Shown one piece after another: positions 35,801-50,800 of a stretch of 64,000 nucleotides of DNA. Position 1 is the stretch's first letter. Each line of letters starts with the position of its first letter. The notes beneath the pieces are model-generated. The model saw only the letters and a list, made by a program, of their open reading frames with translations, had not been told where the DNA came from and did not search any database. Made by a program: the position numbers and the translations under genes. Location of the stretch: assembly GCA_963971575.1 (NCBI GenBank), contig OZ020611.1, positions 239,654,654 to 239,718,653 of the forward strand, given 5' to 3'. Source of the stretch: Liopterus haemorrhoidalis (lineage: Eukaryota; Arthropoda; Insecta; Coleoptera; Dytiscidae).

Positions 35801-38800
35801 AGTGAAAAATAATTAAGACTGTAAAAACTAACAATTTTCGTACCTTATGTAATTTATTATTATCTAAGAAAGATGTCTCTACAAAAAAATCATGAAAATA
35901 AGGCAAATCGAGTAGGAATATATACGACTCCGGAGCCTAATCTTAATTATAATAAATATTAATTCATATTTATTGACCTGCTGAACTCATGTACAATTAA
36001 CAAAGGTCCACTGTTTTCTTCCTCACTTTTTTCTTCTCTCGTAGGAAATATTTGTATAGATTATAAACCAATTCATGAGACTGTTTTCTTAACGTTTTGC
36101 CTTTTACACTCATATTGTTTTAAAGAAAAGAAAATTATTTAAAATACAAATATTGTCCTGAAATGGACAGATTAATGAAAAGCATGATGAAATAAATAAC
36201 AAAACAATTTTAGACGCCACTGGTTCAGTAAGAATGACACTAGAAAACATTAATAATCTCAGAAAAACCCCAAGGTAGGATAACCTATGGTACGCGATTG
36301 TACGTATAAGTACGTTTGTCGTAGCTATACCTGAACAATAAACAAAATTGATTGACAAACTTCATTTGTATTTCTCTTATTATTTTGCCAATGTGAGTGA
36401 GAGAGAAACACATCAGTATGTTAATTATTATTTCAGTCATATGACCTTGACTGGACTTCTTTAGATAATCAAAGATTACATATGCTTTGAAACATGATCA
36501 CAACCGGATTTATCCGGTTCGCATTGGTTCGGCAAAACCGATTCTTAATATTTTTATACAGTTAAAATTCATTCCTTTCCAATTTTTCCCTCTTCTAGTG
36601 TACCACGAGGTAAAAAGTTTGGCAGATACTGTAGATAATTTAAAAAATTGCTCTGAGAAACATGATTTTAAAATTTATATTGACAAGCAGGCGACGAGTT
36701 TATAAACTTTAAGGAAAATTCTCAAATTGCTGTATTAAAATTATATACTTCGAACCCACATTAAACTGCAAGATCTGTACCCTACAAGAGATATATAATA
36801 TAGGAATTTACCCAAAAAATATTTTTAATATAGAATAGTACGTTTTTATACCATCTTCTAGGATTTGTGTCATTGGCAAATCTATATAGATATTTATGGC
36901 ATTCATTCATTTGTAGTGCATATATTCAGTTAATGTGCTCAAAAATTTAGAATTAAATGGACGAAAATAAGTATACTATAATCAACGGCCGAAGTAAGAG
37001 TATATATAGAAAGAGAGCCCCTTTGCAAAAGTAAATTAGTACCAATCATCATTAATCTACCGATCAGTTTTAGCAACAATAGACCATATTAGTAAATACG
37101 TCACAAAATGGGCTTCTGTGCTGCCACCTACCGATTTGTTTCCTTTTATTTGAATTGAGGATGTTGTTATAATAAAAGTTTTTTATTAAATTGTATTTTG
37201 GAAGTACAGGCTATTCCAAACGATTAGGCGGAACTAATTGGAAATTTGGTCCTTCAAGTTGTCATGGAAAGGGACTTTGCTTGGTTTATTTCATGTTTCA
37301 GGTTTGATATGTGAAAATTTAAAATTCCAACAGTGAAACCATGGAAACGACTGACATGTCAAAATACATTTTTCCATATTTTGAAGACAAAAAAAAAATA
37401 AATAAATGAGATTTTTTTTATTAAGAATGACAACTTAAAATGCAATGATAAGGACATTTTATAATAACAATCAATTTAATCTAGAATTTGAAAATGACCA
37501 AAAGTCCGAATTAATAGATAAAAATTACTAGATTTCAAAATCTAGTTCCGCCTAAACGTTTGGAATACCCTTTATTAGTAATTTCTTTGGTTTAGACGGA
37601 ACTAAATGAGAATTTCGTCTTTTTAAATTGTCACGAAAACAGAGCTAGGCTGGGTTATTTAATTTTTTATGTTGGTATTTATTATAAAGTGACAGTTATT
37701 TGAAAAATAAACTGAAAAATATATTTTAAAATTTTTGGAAAATGTAAGAATTTAAGAAATGAGACATTTGTATTAAAAATGACACAAAAAATCAAAATGT
37801 AATTAAAACGACATTTAAAGATAATAAAACACTCGGTTAGATTCAAATAAAAAATAAAACAAGTTTATTTGACACGTATTTCGGCTTATGAGGCCATCTT
37901 CAGAAATACAAAGGGTTTACAGAAATACATTCATATAAATAGAAAATTTACAAACTATTAGAGCAAGAGGGTATTGGAACAAATATGGCTATAATTAGAG
38001 AAACCCTACCTAAAAGGTAAAATTATATGAGAAAAAGGATTAAAAGGGATTAAAAAGACGATCTAAACTCAACTTGTTCATTCATGAGATTTCTAGATTT
38101 AGAAATCGCTTTGCACCTTCGCGTTATACTGCTTAGCAGTAAAACGCTGCAGTTAGCAGTTTAGTACTAAAAACTGGTAACATACAGCGAGTTTAATTTT
38201 CTGTTCGATTTGTTTATACGTAAAGAATAAGAAGTACGTCTGACGTAAATGTTAAATGTCAGATAACTTTCCAGGTTAAGATTCTTTTTACGAATTGGTT
38301 CGGAGATTATCTTGTGTGTCGAATAGGGTGACCAGACGTATTCTTTTTAAGAGTATTATACTCTTTTTTGAGTAATATTTTCTATACTCGTACTTTTTAT
38401 AAAAAAAACCCTGAATATACCCTTTTTTGATGGTCACTTATTATTATTACTTCTAGTTTAGAAGTGAGGACCTTTTTTTTTTGCTCATCACTTCTATTTT
38501 GGGAGTGAAGACCTTTTTTTTTTTGCTCGTCACTAGTATTTTTGAATGAGGACCTCTGTTTTTTGCTCATTATTTGAATTTTTAGAGTGTAACCTTTTTT
38601 TAGTATACTCTTTTTCTGTGAAAAAAATCTGGTCAGCCTAGTGTCGAAAGGGTGAAAAATATTAGATATATTTAATGGATCTTAAAATAATATCAAATCC
38701 AGAATCATGATTCAGATTTAGATTTTTCGAGTTCGGATGTTGAAGTTATGAACTGTATTTGCGAGGTTTACAAAATGCCCCAGGATAGAAAAACTGAAAA

Positions 38801-41800
38801 ATTTTGTAGAAACTATTGTCCCAGGATATTAAAAAAAAAAGAATTTGTAAGACATTAGCCATCAAAGAATATAGTATAAATATCGAAACAAATATGCTAG
38901 CCATATTCCTGTCAAAAAGTCAAAAACAAAGTACCAACCATTTATTCTTTATCTATGGTACCAACTCAAAAAGGTAAACAAACACAGCCGTAACAAATAA
39001 TCCGCAAGAGAAGCAGCTGTAACTTTTTCGCAGTAGCGTCATAAACTGGCAGTAAATTACGACAAATCGAACAGTATTCGCAGTTACTGCGAAACAAAAC
39101 GAACAGATTTTTTGAATGCGGCGGTAAACAGTAACTGCAAATGTGCAAATCGAACACACCTAATTATAGCCACATTTGTTGCAATACCCTCTCCTCTCTA
39201 ACAGTTTGTAAATTTTCTTTGAAACTAACCGAGTGTTTCATTATCTTTTCCGGTTTTTCAATATGTTTCAACGAGGGCTTACAACTGAATCTATCGATTT
39301 AAAATTACATGATATTAATTTTAACCTTAAAATATTTATTGTAAGTATGATTTACAAACCTTAACCAAAATGGTCAAAAGCCCGAATCAAACTATAAAAG
39401 TTACTAAATTACAAAATCTAGTTCCACCTAAAGGTTGGAATAACCTATAAATTTTTTAAAGTAAGAAAATTCTTCACATCAAATATACAAGTCAATATTT
39501 ATTTATTAAAATTCTTATTTTATACTTTATAATTTATCATGTCATAATTTTTACAGAACAAATTATTTTACAGGTTAATTTGAAAAATTTACGTTAATAA
39601 TCATTATTATGGCAAGTAACATAGCAATAAGTCTGTCTGCCATTTCTAAATGGTTTGAAAGATCAATATGCTGTTCTTATTTTATCCCTTATTGTTTTTC
39701 ATCTTTCAGAAAACGAAAATTTTTGCAATTATGAATGTGGCTGTAATGGTTGCAATTTGGAGCAAAAAAATACACCATTATGCATTCTGAAACAAAATAT
39801 TAATGTTTACTTAGTTTTAATTAAATAAATACTAAACATATTTCGATTTTCATATTATTTAAAAACGTAACCTATAAATATATCTTCGAATCCTTATTTA
39901 AATGTTTATGAAAATATTATTCTATAATATAAAGTATCTGCACTGTATATGTTAATGTATACTTATTAAAGATATGTATATTTTGCTCCAAAATTGAAAA
40001 ATTATAAAATGAAGGTAATAAAAGTAATAAGACACATGTATTTTAAATCAGCAAAAAAATTGCGAAGGAAATCATTGTCAGATGGCAGCACTGTATGTGA
40101 CGTCACACTAATATGATCTATTATCCTGTTTTGCTGTAGCTTCACCATCTTACACCAGCCGTGTTTGATCATTGTGCTTTAAAATGATTGTTTGTACGTC
40201 AAAATCATTAAAGAATATGAACTTACGCGCACGAACGGTTTTCAGGTTAAAGAACCGCAACCGCTTAACGGCTAAAAATTGCCTATGTGCGCTAGCTCTA
40301 AGGCGTAAAAGTGTCTTGAATCAGATATAAAAACAGTTTTTTAGTATTTTTAACTGAAACAAAACATGAAAAATATTTTCATGAGATATTTTTAAAACTA
40401 ATGCAGTCCAGAATGTTTGTCCTGTACATAACTCGGACTATATTGTAACGTTGGAAAATTCCTAACCTTAACGTTAGGTACATTCGAATAAACAACTTTA
40501 TCACTTTTAGTACGATTAATATTACAATCGTTATTAACACAAAACTCATCTCTAGCATGTACATTCTCATAAACGAAAGCACTTTTAGGTCTTAAGTGTC
40601 TTGCGCTGTGTCTTTCGAAATTATTCTGACCAATACGAGGTAGGGAGTTTGAGTATTTCATCTCGAGGTGATGTTCGGTGTAGCGACGTTGAATGTCATA
40701 TGGTTTTTGTATTATTTGATTTGGATTCGCTGGTATTATTTTTTGGGAAGCACAGTTCTTGGACGGTGTTACGTAGGAAGATCTTAACGAGTATTTACGG
40801 AATGGGCTGTACATACCATTTTGATCGATATTTTGACGATACACTCCTGGTGAGGCTGATTCGGAGTTAAGACTTATTTGTGAAATACCATTCTGAAAAA
40901 TAGAAATAATTATTAAAAATTCTGGTATTGAGAGCAATCCCTTTTTTTTTTTCTTTCAAAACAAATGTTTGATGTACAAACAACAATACGTTTAATGTAT
41001 CTAATTAGTATTTGATTAGTGCAATAGATCAATCCCTTTGCTTTATGATTAAAAGTCGAAAAAGGTCAAAAGACGTATTTTTCAAAATAAGAGTTATTGG
41101 CCATTTATGTTTACGAAATCCTGAAAATTGTGAAAATTCATACTTTGCGTCAATTTTCATACAAGATAATATGTAGATTGTGTTCATAATACTGAAACTA
41201 TGGTGTCTACATATTTTAAGTTAATCAATGAGTAGATATAAAGAAATAAATGAAAGGAATAGGAGAAACTTTTTAAGATCGCAGCGCCATATGCGGCAAA
41301 GCTGGAACACTCGAAAGTGACATTAAACTATTAGTCGTGTACAGTCTGTTCCAAACGGTTAAGCGGAACTAAATGGGAATTTAGTTCTTTTAGGTTGTCA
41401 CGAGAAGGGACCTGGCTTGGGTTATTTCATTTTTCATGTTGGAATGTCAAAATTTAAAATTCCAACCATAAAACCATGGAAACGAATGACATATGTCAAA
41501 ATTAAATTATTTTTTTAGATATTTTAATGACAAAAAAATAAATAAATGAAAAATTTGTATTAAGAATGACACAAAAAATCAAAATATAAAGAAAATGACA
41601 TTTTAAAATGATATTAATCTTAATCAAAAAATGTTTATTGTAAGTATGATTTACAAAGCTTAAACAAAACGGTCGAAAAGCATGATTTACACGATGAAAG
41701 TAACTAGATTGCAAAATCTAGTTCCGCTTAACCATTTGGAACAGACTGTATTTGTTTACATGGTGAAAATGAACACGAGTTGTATTTTTCCTGTTTTCCG

Positions 41801-44800
41801 AGTTATTTTTTTATTTAAAGGTAATCTACGATTTACAAGATATGTAATAATATACTATCCTAAAGAAATTTCAAAGAAATTTTTAGTTTTTCATTGTATT
41901 TTTAATTCTTTTTGACTGTCTGTTAATATAATGTCAACAAAAATATGGTAAATATATTAGTAAAAATGAATATCTCTGCCTGAAAAAGTAGAAGGGCCTT
42001 TTAATATATCAACTGAATATTTACGCAAAAAGCAGTTGGGGTAAGTGCTTTTTTTAGTCTTTTCTTGGACGTAAAAAATCACTTTCCATAAAACGCAACG
42101 AGCAAACGTGCATGAGCTTGGATTTTTGCCCATTTTTAGTTTTTGGTTTTATAAAAACGGCACTTTCTCTCTGCCTCCAAACGTCGTTTCAATTGATATT
42201 TTTTTCGATTTAGGTAAATTATGGAATGTTTAAGAGGTATTCTTCCTTATTCACGATTAACATTGCGGCACACAACAAAATTTATTGTTTTTTTTTTTTC
42301 ATGATTCACAAAAATAAAACAAACAACAAAAAAAACACGTATTTCTCCATTGAACAATACAAAACAATGTCATTTTCGTATCTTCCGCAAATTGCCACCA
42401 GATGTCAGGGCGCTTAGGAAGTTTCCCCTATATATCTTACTTTGACAGTTCCATAAGTCTTATTTGTCGCTACGACTGTGTGATCTGTTGGCACTGTAGT
42501 TTGAACCATCTCTGAACGATACTCTTCGGTTACTAAACCTCTCCTGAAAATTACACAAATAGTTTTAATACAATAAATTACGATAAGTTAAATAGTCATT
42601 TAATAATAATAATTAGAAATGTGACAAATAGTACTTTCGCCGAATATATGTATAATAATCGTCTTTTTATATTTTTAATTATTTATTATTCGACATAAAA
42701 TTATTCCGAATATTTATGTATCGGTCGAATAGTCACGTCGGTAATGTACTACTCTCTTAATAGATTTTCCTGCGGATAAAAATATAAATATATATATATA
42801 TAAAGGTTCAAGTTTGATAACAGATCGACAAATGCAAGAAGTTGGTGGACAATATCAAAATTTTGTTCGAATGTCAGCGGCAAATTTGGAACTACTTTGA
42901 ACTGATTATGATTATTATTTTTTTCCATTAATGTAACAAGTGACAATCATTGTAATAATTAGTACACATTTTTGTTTTTTTCTTTTGTAATGAAATATTT
43001 ATAATTTCTTTCATAAGACTCTTTTTTTATCATTTTTATTGTATTATTTGACAGTACATATAATAAATATCAATTTACATACCTTTTTAGGGTTTTGTAG
43101 GTATGACCAAAAAACCCTTATACCGTCATTTTGTCGTCTGTCTGTCTGTTCGGTAAAAATTGTAGCCAAACGGCTAAACCTAGAGAGTTGAAATTTGGCA
43201 TGCTTATACAACTCTTTGACCCGCACATAGGAAAAATACTAAAACGTCTAAAAAACATACCCCCCTAAAAATATAAACAAGTATGTGCTCATCGAAAACA
43301 AAAATATTTTTTTAAAATTCTGAGTAGGGTATCAAATGAAAGCCCTTAGTACGTGGATTAAAGATCAAATTTTTATTTTTGCAAAATAAATTATTTTGAT
43401 GCGATTTTTGCCAAAATTGTGCAAAAAAAATTTTGTCCCACACCCTGTAGCCCAGATGGTTTAAACTAAAAATCTAAAAAAATCTAAGTAATGTATATTG
43501 ATGTGAACCGAAATAGTACAACAGGAATTTTTGATCAGATTATGTTTTCGGAAAATAACGCATTTTTGTGGTTTTTGGTTCACAAAGTACAAAAGTTATA
43601 CCAATGTAAGACACTCACATGCAAGGCGTGCGATAGCTTAATGGGTTAGACCACTGGTGTCGTAAGCTAGTAAACGAAGGGTTTCGAGTTCGAGTACGGA
43701 GTGAATTTTATTTTTTCTGTTTTTTTTTTGCATTTTTATTATGTTGAAATTATTTTGTCAAAATTCTAATTATATTTTGACAAATGTTGTATTTAATTTT
43801 TAAGAGCGTAAATTTAATAACCAGTCTTATTATATGATTAACAGACGATAAATTATTTTAAAAATATCGTTCATTTTGCCGTGATTACTACAAAGTAAAA
43901 TTTGTCCTACACACTCAGCATACCGCCTTCACTTATTTTATACCTGCGAAACCCTGAAATGTGTGAATATTCACACTTCACATCAATTTTTTTAAATAAT
44001 ACAGTTATTAGAAATTATTGTTTTATAGTAGTACTATTTTAAAACCCTATACCTTTTCTTTTAGTATTTTATACCTTTTATATGCTTTATCTATAACATA
44101 ATAGAATAACACTCAATAATAAAATTTAAAAAAATTGGGCCGAATAACAAATACGAATATCGAATTTATTGTCACATTTCTAATAATAATAATAATATTA
44201 ACTGGATACTTCTGTTCAACATATTCTAAATGGGATTAGATTAAGCTGAAACTTACCTATCTATAAGTGACGGCTGTACAGGGCCGCACAATACAAAAAA
44301 ACAATTGAGACAAACATTCCCATGGGAATACGGGTTAAAACTTTCTTGGCCTCTTTTACTTGTAAACGACCCCTTTATCTAAAACAGAACAAGGTACCAA
44401 ATTAACACCATATACAATTATATGAAAAGTGATAGATTAAGATAATATATGTGATTGACGGAAAAAACTGACAGTACCCAAAGTAGAGGTGATAAATAAT
44501 TCTATACTATATCAATCATTAGAGATTTTCCTTAGAAGTTTTTCCTAATTTTTCTACTATAAGTAATAACATAAAATCAAATAAATAAACCCTTTTCTTC
44601 CATATTAATAGTTTAAAAATTTAGTATAGTTTAGTTTATCTTTCTCTTTAGCTTATCTCTCTTCTTATTCTAATTAATAATGATCCGAATCAGAGGAGGC
44701 TTACCGTTTATATAGGTAACTAGCTGAGTACCCGTGCTTCGCTACGGTATATTGACGATCTGCCATCATCGTGCAGTTATTATAAGTCATGGTTCTCTAT

Positions 44801-47800
44801 AGATTACATTGCTTACTCTCTCCTCATGTGTAGATTCACCCCGTTAAAGGCTCATTAGTGTAAAATTTTCAGTTCGTTACTAAACATGTTACTGAATTTC
44901 ATATCTCTATGTCAAGGGACGTTCTTTCGAATAAAAAATACCAATTTACCCCTTTAGGGATGAAATTTAAAAAACTTTCAAAACGCTTTCTAAATATTTT
45001 AAATAGAAAATTATGTACCAAAATGGAATGTTGTAACTCAAGAAATAAAAAGGTTTCTATAATTCACTCCAAATGTAGATTCTCCTTTAGGGGTTGAATA
45101 GGGCAAAATCCTGAATTACTGTTACAAAAGTGCTTACATCACGGAAGAAATATACTTCCCGAATTTCATGTCTCTATATCCTCGGGAAGTTCTATCGAAT
45201 AAAAGTACCCATTTACCCCTTAGAGGTGAAATTTAAAAAAACTGTCAAAACTATTTCGATATATTTGAAAAAGACACCGATTTGCCAAAAAGGAATGTTA
45301 TAAGTCAATAAACACAGTAAATACGAAGGGTTGGTTAATTCACCCCATGGCGTTTGATTTAGACAAAATCCTGAAATAAGTTTTTGGCATTTATATGGAT
45401 AATCTTTTTAAGCAAAATCCGAGACGAAATCTTATTGGGCCTAAGAGGTATTGAGGAATTCTTGCAATCACATTTCACCCCTTTTCACTCCTTAGGGGTT
45501 GAATTTCGAAAAATCTCGTCAATGGGTGCTTACCTCATGGAGGGAATATACTTTGCGAATATTATGTATCTATGTCCAAGGGATGTTCTATCAAATTAAA
45601 AATACCCATTTACCCCTTTAGGGGTGAAAATTTGAAAAACTGTCAAAAGAATTTCGAGATATTTTAAAAAGACATCTATATGCCAAATAGGAATTTTATA
45701 ACTCAACCAACACAGAAAATACGGCGGGTTCTATAATTGTCCCTGATTGTAGATTCACCCTTTTATGGGATGATTAGGACAAAATCTTGAAATAGGTTTT
45801 TTAACATTTTAATGGATAATCTTTATAAGCAAAAACCAAGGCGATATATTATTGACCTAAAAGAAATTGAGGAATCCGTGTAAACACATTTCACCCCGAG
45901 AGGTCGAATTTCGAAAAATGATTTCTTAGGGGGTTCTTAAGTCATAAAAGGGATATACTCCCCGAATTTTATGTTTCTTTGTCAAGACGAAATTCTATTG
46001 AATAAAAAATACCAATTTAGCCCTTTAGGGGTGAAATTTAAAAAAATTGTCAAAACACTTTCTAAATATTTTAAAAAGAAACCTATATGCCAAAAAGGAA
46101 TGTTATAACACAATAAACACAGAAGATGCGAAGGTCCTATAATTCACCCTGATTGTAGATTCACCCCTTTAGGGGTCGATTAGCACAAAATCCTGAAATA
46201 AGTTTTTTAATATTTTCATGAGTAATCTTTGTAAGCCAAAACCAAGTCGATATCTTATTGGACGTAAGAGATATTAAGGAAACCGTGAAGCCACATTTTA
46301 CCCCTTTTAACCCCCTTTTCACCCACTTAGAGGATGAGTTTCGAAAAATCCGTTCTTAGTGGGTGCTTACGTCATGGAGGGAATATACTCGCCGAATTTC
46401 ATGATTGTAGGTTCAGTGATTTGGGCTGGGCGTTGATTATGAGTAGGTAGCTTAGTTACGATTTTATATATATAGATAAGGTAATAATAGGTCTACAAGT
46501 AATAAGTTACACTTTAGATTACATTTGAATACATATTTAGCATTAGTGTCTCTCCATTAGCCTAGTGTAATTTTTTGGACAAGAAACAAAAAGTTGGGGC
46601 ACAGGGTTAAATAATAGGGGATAGGCATGATTTTTTTAAAATTTTTTATTATATTCCTCTTCTTGCATCTAAACATAAAAATACTAGTTTTGCATTTTTT
46701 TTTTTTAATTTGAAGGCTTAAAAAAATCATAAATATATGTAGCGCGCGAAAACCACGTGTGACATCATACCCTACATAAGTGTACTGCGTACAGCCTACC
46801 CAGTCTACAGCGTACAGCCTACACAGTCTGTCGTGAACTTTTTTGCTTGTATAACTTTTATAGATTGTGTAAAGTTACAGTGATTTTAATTAAAATAAAG
46901 TTTAATTCTATAAAAACAATTTATAAATGTTTACCGAATTAAATTTAATATTAAAATATATAACCTATATTGCAGTGTTTCAATTATCCCTCTAACATTT
47001 TATAAGTTCATGTAAACAATGTAGTAAAATTCTGACATCTAAATTATATAAATATTTGCATTTTACAGAGTTACAGCGTTTATATTGTTTACATAAAGTT
47101 ATAGAATACATAAATGGTTTACTTACAAGTCTGTTTTGACACCACGTATTTCTTCAGCACTGTAGCATTCATTATTTTTCAAATATTCCATGAGCATAAA
47201 AGCATCAATGTTGGGTAAATTATCACTCTGAGCCCTAACAAAATCTTTATCTGCCATTTTAATAATAAATGCGTGAAAAATTGTTTAAAAACAAATACAA
47301 AACTCTCGGACAATACAATATACACACGTAGAGATTATGTTGTAGTCTGGGCTGTCTAGGGTTTGACGTCATGCTCAGTCGTATTTACTCGGCAACCTTC
47401 GTGCCGTGGTCGGCTTATATCAAATTTACAATATTTTAAATAAAAAATTTGGCTGTAATATTAATTAAAATGTGATTTTTGTTTTGTTAGGTGACATAAC
47501 TAACATTAACATATCAAAAAAATTTAGTTTTAAGGAAATATAAATTGTATGCCTATCCCCTATTGTACTGAGCCCATATGTTGTTAACTTACATCTTCGT
47601 TGGTGGTCTGATTACTGGTAGTGAGATAGGTGTGGAAACCAGCTAATCCTAATATACTCCATACACTAAAGAAACATACTACTGCAGTTATAACGCTAGC
47701 TGGAGATCGTTTTACTGCGTCTAAAAAGGGCATATCTTCCCTCGTTACTGAAACATACAACACACACTTATTAACTAAAAAATAATCAAATTCACCAAAT

Positions 47801-50800
47801 CAAGGGAGTTATTGCTCTTGGGCCCAAATTATTTATACTTTATATTACTGATTTATCTTCAAGTTTATCTTTTTGTCAGATTCATATGTGTGCAGATGAC
47901 ACGTTATTTTATTACTATCATGCGCATATTAATGCAATAATATCAACAGCAAATAAAGAACTCAATACTCTTAGTGCTTGGTTAAGTAAGAAAGTTTACG
48001 TTTATATTTCAAGATCTGAAAAAATAAAGTATAATGAGAAAAGTTTAAATATAGAAAATTGTATAATAGATATGGTAAGAAATATAAAACATTAGTGAGT
48101 AATAATCAGGACTTCGAACCGGAACTGAACCGAAAACCGAAAAAAACCGTTATTTTTGTCGGAGCGAAAACCGGAACTGAACCGAAAAAATATATCGGTT
48201 TATTTTGGTTCAGATAATGTTTATGTGAATGAATATAAAATACATTTTATTTAAGATTATTTTTTAAACTGATGAGCAGAAAAAAATCGTCATTCGTAAT
48301 TTTTTAACTGATAAGTAAAAAAAAAATGCGCTTCTATTATTTCGGAAGAGAGGGGTTGAACGCCCAGAACAACCCACCCCCCCGGCAACGACCTTGGTAT
48401 GATTATCAAAGAATAAGGAATAAAATGTTCTTCTAAATTATAGTAGAAAATAAATTTCTAATACAAATAAAAGCATTTATACTCTGTCTCTGAAAGACTG
48501 ATAGTACTAAATCATTTTGTCAGGCAGTTACCAGTGGCGTGCACATTTTAAACACGTTTAAATTGGTTTTGCGTATTTCTATATTACTATTTATCATTTT
48601 ATTAAACGCACGCCTGTGACCATATTTTTCCTCAAAATTTTAAGGTCAAATTTTTATGGCCTATTGTGTTTAACCCTAGTTCGTATTCCCATATAATATG
48701 TGCACACTCGGTTGTTTTTAACAATATTTCGTTTCGAACTATTCATATTTTGTCGCTTTTGTTTTACCGCTTCTGTGTGATAATAAAATAACTTTTTACA
48801 AATAATAAATTTTATTACTATCAGTCTTTCGGAGATAGAGTATAAATGTTTATCACTCGGAACTGAACCGAAAACCGAAAAAAACCGTTATTTTTGCCGG
48901 AACCGAACCGATATATATTTTTTTAATTGAACCGGAACGAAAACCCAAATGAAAAAAATAACGGTTCGAAGCCCTGGTAATAATAGAAGATGAACTTAAA
49001 TTTAATGATTGAGTAGTTTATATTACAAAGAAAATTGTTAAAAAATCAGCTGTGGCTGATTTATCAAAAAATGTATCAAATAAAAGTAGTTAGTTATTCT
49101 TTTTATAGTAACTTTTCTTAAATAAATTTTTTCGAAATATTTCTCTGTTGTGAAATATTCGCAAAAATCTTAAAACCGACACGAGTAAACTCCCATTTCT
49201 ACAGTCTGTTCCAAACGGTTAAGCGGAACTAAATTTTGCAATCTAGTTACTTTCATCGTTCAAATCGTGCTTTTCGACCGTTTTGTTTAAGCTTTGTAAA
49301 TCATACTTACAATACACATTTTTTGGTTAAGGTTAATATCATTTTAAATTGCCATTTTCTTTATATTTCGATTTTTTGTGTCATTCTTAATACAAATTTC
49401 CCATTTATTAATTTTTTTGTCATTAAAGATATAAAAAATAATAATTTAATTTTGACATATGTCATTCGTTTCCATGGTTTCATTGTTGGAATTTTAAATT
49501 GTGACTTTCCAACGTGAAAAATGAAATAACCCAAGCAAGATCCCTTCTCGTGACAACCTAAAAGAACGAAATTCCCATTTAGTTCCGCCTAACCGTTTGA
49601 AACAGACTGTAGTTAACCGATTTTTACCAAAAGTTGATCAACTCGGCCATTGATGTCAAAAGCTTAAATAGTCGAGGGCCGAGAGTTCCAGTTCCTAATA
49701 AACTCCCTAATAGTTATTAGACACATAATATATTTATGAAGCTAATAAATTTATTGGTGATTTCCAAGTTACAAAATCCTTCTAATAGTTTATTAGCAAC
49801 ATAATTTTTTGTTTTTATATTGGTATTTCTTATGAAGATAGTAACACGGTGCAAGAGGGATAGAGCTATACGTAAATTTGTAGAGCTAAAGTGAGATGAA
49901 ATTTTGACACTGAATATTTTGACATTAAAATTTTGACAATAAATAGTTTGACTTTACATTCAATGACATTACGTATATTTTTTGTGTTACTGTTAAAATG
50001 ACAATTAAATGGCGTTCAACAAATTTTATCACAGAAAAAGAGGACAATATAGATAGAAGTTAATAAAAATAGCATTTTATAATACAAAAGTGACTGAAAA
50101 TAAGAAGACAGCCATATTTTGCTTTATTTTACATTCCTTAAACAATATGAATTTAACTTATCAGCAATTTTTAGCCACACATCTTTATTATTCTGCCAAT
50201 AATTGCGTCTGTCTTCTTATTTTCTATCATTTTTATGTAAATAGTAATGCTTAAAGTATTATTTGTAATGTGTTGTAATCGTAATTGAAATAAATACATA
50301 TATAAAAATAAAAGACAATGTTTATTTAAAAATATTTATTTATATATTGTTCTTTATATGTCACATTTACAATAAATGCCCAAAATATTCTAAAAACGGT
50401 TGTCCATAATTTATAAATTCACCCAAACAGATCGTCGATTTCGTCAAAATACAACTAAAATGTATATAAAACACTAAAATCACCATTATAAAAATGTTTA
50501 AAAACTACACATTCTTATATTCTTTTAAAATTATACTGTTCTTCAATTAAAATTGAAATATTAACACATTTTGCGAACTTGTTTTTGGTTATATGTCAGT
50601 TTATTAAGCACTTCATGTTGCCTATAAATTATTAGACAAATAAGCCTATTTATTAGCAACCTAATAACTATTTCGGGGTGGAACTCTCGGATTTTTTTTT
50701 TTTGTTGTTAATAAACTTATTGGACAGTTTATTAACAACTGGAACTTTCGGCCCTTAGACAAATAAGCCTATTTATTAGCAACCTAATAACTATTTCGGG

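Larger units (their letters stand above)
37583..39446. mobile_element. diverged family A MITE, split by a foldback element
   Basis: The left end TTTAGACGGAACTAAATGAG and the right end AGTTCCACCTAAAGGTTGG are family A-like; the body resumes after 39300 (ATTGTAAGTATGATTTACAA). Confidence 0.65.
37079..40122. mobile_element. family O element, copy 2, swollen by nested insertions
   Basis: The ends are AATAGACCATATTAGTAAAT and CACTAATATGATCTATT. The right part (39450-40122) matches the copy at 8784-9593, including the THAP-like relic on the minus strand near 39700-39783. Two family A-like elements are inserted, and the second holds further elements. Confidence 0.72.

Noticed and set aside
36110..36705. 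ORFs at 36110-36358 (minus) and 36487-36705 (plus) as extra palmitoyltransferase exons
   Set aside because: No splice signals in matching phase and no family resemblance; partly inside a TIR element.
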